Positions 5,934 to 8,928 of a stretch of DNA of 8,928 bases are shown piece after piece; position 1 is the first letter of the stretch; each line of letters starts with the position of its first letter. The position numbers were made by a program, and so were the translations under genes. The notes under the pieces are model-generated. The model was not told where the DNA came from. It was given only the letters and a program-made list of their open reading frames with translations, and searched no databases. This DNA comes from Candidatus Magasanikbacteria bacterium RIFOXYD12_FULL_33_17. Its GTDB lineage: Bacteria; Patescibacteriota; Patescibacteriia; Magasanikbacterales; UBA922. The DNA is taken from contig MFRB01000133.1 of NCBI GenBank assembly GCA_001783255.1, forward strand, positions 1 to 8,928. Reading direction: 5' to 3'.

Positions 5934-7079
5934 CTACCACCAAATCAATCCCCTTACAACCACATAATAATAAGCTTTCATAACAGGATTAGCTACATAT
6001 TTTACCAAAAAATTGTCAGTAGAAGAATCTTGAAAAACAATTTCAGCCACACTATGACGCAACATTTCTCTGTCAGTTACTTTTCTAGTTGTTTGAATTT
6101 GTTTTCTTTTGTTGAGCCAAATAGACCAATTTTTAAAATTCAACCAATATTTATAAACTTCCCATCTTTTCCCCGCATAACCATTTTTGAAAGCAAAAAA
6201 CCATAGACCAAATTCTAAAACAATAGCCATTGGAGCTAATAATAATAAAGTTGGCCATTTGAAATACATAAGCATTACAGCATGACGATTTCTCTCCATC
6301 CAATAAAATTTCATAATACTACGAGAAAATTGATATTGATGGTAAAAAACAGAATCTTTGACCATGACTAACTTAAGCCCTAGACTACGCATACGAAGTC
6401 CCCAATCCAAATCCTCATGATAAATATAAAAATCACTATCCCAAGCTCCATATTTTTTTATAAGTTCGGTACTTATCATAAAAGCAGCACCACTGGCATA
6501 ATCCACTTCTTTTACTTTTGGTAATTCAATATCTTTTATTCTTTGTCGATAACCACCAGCAAAACCAAAACCAAGATAATGGAAAGAATTACCAATACTA
6601 TTTACTAAATCTGTTTCTGGATAAAGCAACACCAAAGATTGAGCTATCGCAATTTTTTTATCACTCTCCAAAGTTTCTACCAAGGGTTCAATGGCATTCA
6701 ACGCTAAGAAGCCATCATTGTTATGAAAAAAAACATAATCAAAACCATTTTCTACCGCCCAATTAGCACCTTGATTATTACCAGCAGAAAAACCTAAATT
6801 TTCTTGATTGGCAATAAGTGTGGTATGCGGAATTTCTATACCAGAAAGTGGCATCACAGCATCGTTTATATAATGCACAAAACTACCATCCTTTTCGTGA
6901 TTGTTAGCTACAATAACTAATTCCAACTTATCTTTTGGATAAGTTATTTTTTTCAAAGCAGATACCAAATTATTTATATAAGATTCATTGTGATAATACA
7001 AAAGATAGACGATGGCAATTTTAGGATAATCACCTTCATTCCGAGCCTGAAGCGAGGAATCTTTATTTAATATGTTCAT
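5934..7079 (-). CDS. Family 2 glycosyltransferase (rhamnosyltransferase/WbbL-like) with C-terminal membrane helix
   Basis: Transfers a sugar from a nucleotide donor to a growing surface glycan at the inner face of the membrane. The GT-A domain begins at about residue 20 (KIAIVYLLYYHNES). Motifs: ENLGFSAGNNQGA (93-105), HNNDG (119-123, metal/nucleotide-binding acidic motif), DYASGAAFMIS (193-203) and YHEDLDWGLRMRSLG (220-234), the ED pair marking the catalytic region. A hydrophobic stretch at about 276-298 should be a membrane helix, and a basic, aromatic C-terminus (300-381) follows. The first 19 residues (MNILNKDSSLQARNEGDYP) do not belong to the fold and derive from a hairpin repeat. The start is taken as ATG 7079 because no later in-frame start precedes the domain. 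It begins 16 bases after the GIY-YIG stop. Donor and acceptor are unknown; rhamnose is a guess from similarity to WbbL. Confidence 0.88.
   Translation of the reverse strand: MNILNKDSSLQARNEGDYPKIAIVYLLYYHNESYINNLVSALKKITYPKDKLELVIVANNHEKDGSFVHYINDAVMPLSGIEIPHTTLIANQENLGFSAGNNQGANWAVENGFDYVFFHNNDGFLALNAIEPLVETLESDKKIAIAQSLVLLYPETDLVNSIGNSFHYLGFGFAGGYRQRIKDIELPKVKEVDYASGAAFMISTELIKKYGAWDSDFYIYHEDLDWGLRMRSLGLKLVMVKDSVFYHQYQFSRSIMKFYWMERNRHAVMLMYFKWPTLLLLAPMAIVLEFGLWFFAFKNGYAGKRWEVYKYWLNFKNWSIWLNKRKQIQTTRKVTDREMLRHSVAEIVFQDSSTDNFLVKYVANPVMKAYYYVVVRGLIWW
7038..7060. repeat. REP-like imperfect palindrome translated in frame
   Basis: ATTCCGAGC (7038-7046), loop CTGAA and GCGAGGAAT (7052-7060) pair at 7 of 9 positions. 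From memory, ATTCCGAGC...GCGAGGAATC resembles a family of dispersed hairpin repeats seen between genes in many bacteria; I cannot test copy number here. It is more GC-rich than its surroundings and encodes SSLQARNE at the N-terminus of the glycosyltransferase. Confidence 0.6.
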
Positions 7080-7095
7080 ATTTTATAAAAAATTA

Positions 7096-7416
7096 TTATT
7101 TAAGTGAAGATAAAATCATAGAATCATTATACAAATCTAACCAATTTGGATTATTTTTTTCAATTAACAAGACCTTTTTATTTCTATTCCATTTTTTAAT
7201 TTGTCTTTCCCTTTGAAAAGCTCCATTACAATTATCATAATATTCCCAATATACTAATTTATTTGTTTTATATCTTTTTGAAAAAGCATTATCAAATTTA
7301 CCTTCTTTATGTTCTTTTACTCTTAACCATAGACAATCAGTAAAACCAATATAAATTACTCTATTAATACTAGCAACAATATAAACATAATAATATTTTC
7401 CCCTCCTACTTATCAT
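7096..7416 (-). CDS. Free-standing GIY-YIG nuclease-domain protein
   Basis: Small (106 residues) single-domain protein of the GIY-YIG superfamily, in the group of short UPF0213/YhbQ-like putative endonucleases. YYVYIV (9-14) and IYIGFT (21-26) are the paired motifs naming the fold. LWLRVKEHKEG (29-39) carries the catalytic-position Arg32. FQRERQIKKWNRNKK (67-81) with Glu70 and KNNPNWLDLY (87-96) complete the family pattern, so the domain looks intact. DNA cleavage is the family activity; no target or partner can be read. It sits between two glycosyltransferase genes, 47 bases after one and 16 before the next. No recognition domain, intron or intein is attached. Start: ATG 7416 is the only candidate before the domain, though an AGGAGG lies just inside the gene (7407-7402). 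Confidence 0.9.
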   Translation of the reverse strand: MISRRGKYYYVYIVASINRVIYIGFTDCLWLRVKEHKEGKFDNAFSKRYKTNKLVYWEYYDNCNGAFQRERQIKKWNRNKKVLLIEKNNPNWLDLYNDSMILSSLK

Positions 7417-7463
7417 AAAAAATATAATTATTTTAAAAAGATTTCTCTTCGTCGTCTAACTCC

Positions 7464-8312
7464 TCATCGAAATGAACTTTGATAATATTTGTGATTATGT
7501 TTCCACTTCCACAAATATTTAACCCAACTATTCGCATGAATACGAGCTAATTTATTTTTAAATATTGCTTTGAAAAGTCCTGGCACTTTGGCAGACTCAC
7601 GTGTATGTACATGCTTTATTATTATGTCATGTACATAATAAACTGGATAATTTTTTTCCCACATACGATGACACCAATCAGCATCTTCAAGATACATAAA
7701 ATATTTTTCATCAAAAAACCCAATATCATCAGCAACTTCTTTGCGTACAATCATAGCGGCTCCCAAAACCCAATCTACAGGACGAGTAGAATTATGATCA
7801 AAATCTTTCATTTCCAATTTGTCAGCATGCTTCTTCACCCACTTATATTTTTTATCAAAATTTATTTGTTTCAAAGGTTTGATAAGAATAGATGGTAAAT
7901 CAAAACGGTAGCAAGTATATTGCAATGTATCATCCATATGCAAAAGCTTTGGACCAATACAAGCAATCTTAGGATGACTATCCATGAATTCAACAATTCT
8001 TTCAATCGTTCTAGAATTTTCTGGAATCAAAGTATCAGGATTCATAGCAAAATAATAACGTGCTTCCGTATTTCTAAAACCCAGATTATTACCTTTACCA
8101 AAACCAACATTACCTCCCGCATCTACATAATTTACTTGTGGGAATTTACTTTCGAATTCTTCTTTTATTTTATCTTCATTCAAGGAATTATCTACTACCG
8201 TAATTTGCACATCATATTTACAATTTTGGATATCCAAAAACAACGAAGCAATGGCTTGACTTATATCATCTCTTCTTTTGTAATTTACAAATACAATGTT
8301 TATATCTTTCAT
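7464..8312 (-). CDS. Family 2 glycosyltransferase (WbbL-like)
   Basis: A 282-residue GT-A transferase, predicted to add a sugar, possibly rhamnose, to a cell-surface glycan precursor. Motifs in order: NIVFVNYKRRDD (5-16), the N-terminal nucleotide-binding strand; VVDNS (39-43); AGGNVGFGKGNNLGF (65-79); MNPDT (90-94), the acidic metal-binding motif; VDWVLGAAMIVRKE (179-192); and FFDEKYFMYLEDADWCHRM (199-217), with the catalytic-region Glu209-Asp210. Unlike its neighbour it has no obvious membrane helix; a basic aromatic tail (LWKWKHNHKYY) may bind the membrane surface. It begins 4 bases after the asparaginase stop, so the two are probably cotranscribed. It ends at the only TGA stop in the window; a shifted frame across the stop encodes an acidic tail. 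Family call firm, sugar specificity unknown. Confidence 0.9.
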   Translation of the reverse strand: MKDINIVFVNYKRRDDISQAIASLFLDIQNCKYDVQITVVDNSLNEDKIKEEFESKFPQVNYVDAGGNVGFGKGNNLGFRNTEARYYFAMNPDTLIPENSRTIERIVEFMDSHPKIACIGPKLLHMDDTLQYTCYRFDLPSILIKPLKQINFDKKYKWVKKHADKLEMKDFDHNSTRPVDWVLGAAMIVRKEVADDIGFFDEKYFMYLEDADWCHRMWEKNYPVYYVHDIIIKHVHTRESAKVPGLFKAIFKNKLARIHANSWVKYLWKWKHNHKYYQSSFR

Positions 8313-8316
8313 AAAA

Positions 8317-8928
8317 TTATATTAATTCGCCTGCAATATTATTAGACATGATATTATTTATTTCTTCTATAGTGTTTGCTTGTGACAAAGCCCACATAAG
8401 CTTAGTCACAGCAGCTTCTGTCGTCATATCATGAGCTGAGATTGCGCCAGCTTCCTTTGCCTTCAGACCAGCTTCATATGCTTCCAAATGAGTCTTTCCT
8501 CTTTCCATCTGATTGGCTATGAGTACTACAATATTTTTTTCACGTGCTTTGATAATTCCAGGGATAATTGATGTTTCCAAAAAAGGCACATTACCAGGAC
8601 CAAATCCTTCAATCACAATAGCGCGAATATCTAGAGAAAGCAAATGTTCCAAAATTTCAGGATTAAAACCAGGAAATAATTTTAGCACCACAATACGTTT
8701 GTCAAAATTTATTTTAGCATTCAATTCACCACTATGTCTCTTACGACACCAGTCATTGAGAACAATAGGTCTGCCAAGCTCTCCCAATTCAGGAAAATTT
8801 GGTGAATGAAAAGCTGCAACAAAAGATTCATGATGTTTTTTGGATCTATTACCTCGCAATATCTGATTTGACAATACGATACAAACTTCAGCAATATTTA
8901 ATCCTGCTGTCATACACGCATAAAGCAA
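8317..8928 (-). CDS. ansA: L-asparaginase, type I (C-terminal part, 5' end outside window)
   Basis: Hydrolyses asparagine to aspartate and ammonia; type I enzymes are cytoplasmic. The 203 visible residues cover roughly the last three fifths of a 330-residue family member. The frame is open at the window edge; the leftmost codon is an internal TTG, not a start. Motifs: LRGNRSKKHHESFVAAFHSPN (24-44), VVLKLFPGFNPEIL (80-93), VIEGFGPGNVP (105-115), NQMERGK (139-145, where many homologs have SQC) and SAHDMTTEAAVTKLMWAL (164-181), the hallmark of the C-terminal domain. The nucleophilic Thr residues lie upstream and cannot be checked. GatD, the asparaginase-like subunit of archaeal Glu-tRNA amidotransferase, shares these motifs but is less likely in a bacterium. 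The glycosyltransferase gene starts 4 bases later. Confidence 0.87.
   Translation of the reverse strand: MLYACMTAGLNIAEVCIVLSNQILRGNRSKKHHESFVAAFHSPNFPELGELGRPIVLNDWCRKRHSGELNAKINFDKRIVVLKLFPGFNPEILEHLLSLDIRAIVIEGFGPGNVPFLETSIIPGIIKAREKNIVVLIANQMERGKTHLEAYEAGLKAKEAGAISAHDMTTEAAVTKLMWALSQANTIEEINNIMSNNIAGELI

Noticed and set aside
7429..7466. TGA read as glycine (alternative code of Gracilibacteria/SR1), extending the glycosyltransferase
   Set aside because: No other recognisable gene in the window has an in-frame TGA, so TGA is not a frequent sense codon here; the TGA at 7466-7464 is best taken as a stop.
7619..7641. Inverted repeat TTATTATG...CATAATAA within the glycosyltransferase gene
   Set aside because: It falls in codons for a His/Ile/Val-rich stretch, is AT-only apart from one pair, and has no T tract or gene boundary nearby.
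8926..8928. TTG at the window edge as a start codon of the asparaginase
   Set aside because: The protein is already in mid-domain at this point and the N-terminal catalytic part is missing, so the codon is internal.
1..8928. tRNA, rRNA, riboswitch, CRISPR array or transposase gene
   Set aside because: I saw no cloverleaf, no conserved flavin or other riboswitch core before ribF or other genes, no regularly spaced direct repeats and no transposase motifs.

Overview
The window is an AT-rich bacterial chromosome segment with short intergenic gaps. It carries nine protein genes plus one cut by each window edge (ten in total); all but one lie on the minus strand. The gene set fits a reduced-genome bacterium of the Patescibacteria/CPR type: a membrane-anchored PEGA-domain protein with an unrecognised C-terminal region, a divergent MurA, a riboflavin kinase without its FAD-synthetase half, a free-standing GIY-YIG protein and WbbL-like glycosyltransferases. 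This placement is inference; there is no rRNA or other marker gene here. Visible stops are five TAA, three TAG and one TGA, and no recognisable gene contains an in-frame TGA, so the standard bacterial code applies. Ribosome-binding sites are weak or absent before the starts.

Left block (1-3282, minus strand; transcription runs from high to low coordinates): murA (peptidoglycan precursor synthesis), an S41/CtpA-type processing protease 3 bases later, a short riboflavin kinase, then the start of an acidic lipoprotein that leaves the window. This looks like one envelope-oriented operon. Its promoter lies in a 66-base divergent spacer whose -10 box overlaps the -10 box of the opposing gene.

Centre (3349-4644, plus strand): a single gene for a one-pass membrane protein with a PEGA domain. 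It converges on the next gene with overlapping stop codons. A clear terminator for it lies inside the opposing coding sequence, and a plausible terminator for the opposing gene lies inside it.

Right block (4641-8928, minus strand): C-terminal part of a type I L-asparaginase, a family 2 glycosyltransferase, a small GIY-YIG protein, a second family 2 glycosyltransferase, then a long-form RmlA-like sugar-phosphate nucleotidyltransferase. The nucleotidyltransferase would make NDP-sugar donors and the two transferases are of the kind that consume them, so this looks like part of a surface-polysaccharide locus. Two non-coding intrusions stand out: a 204-base spacer bounded by 35-base imperfect inverted repeats, filling almost the whole gap before the nucleotidyltransferase, and a dispersed-repeat-like hairpin translated in frame at the N-terminus of one transferase.

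No complete novel defence or mobile system is visible. The most notable signals are the interlocked transcription arrangement around the PEGA gene and the inverted-repeat-bounded spacer.
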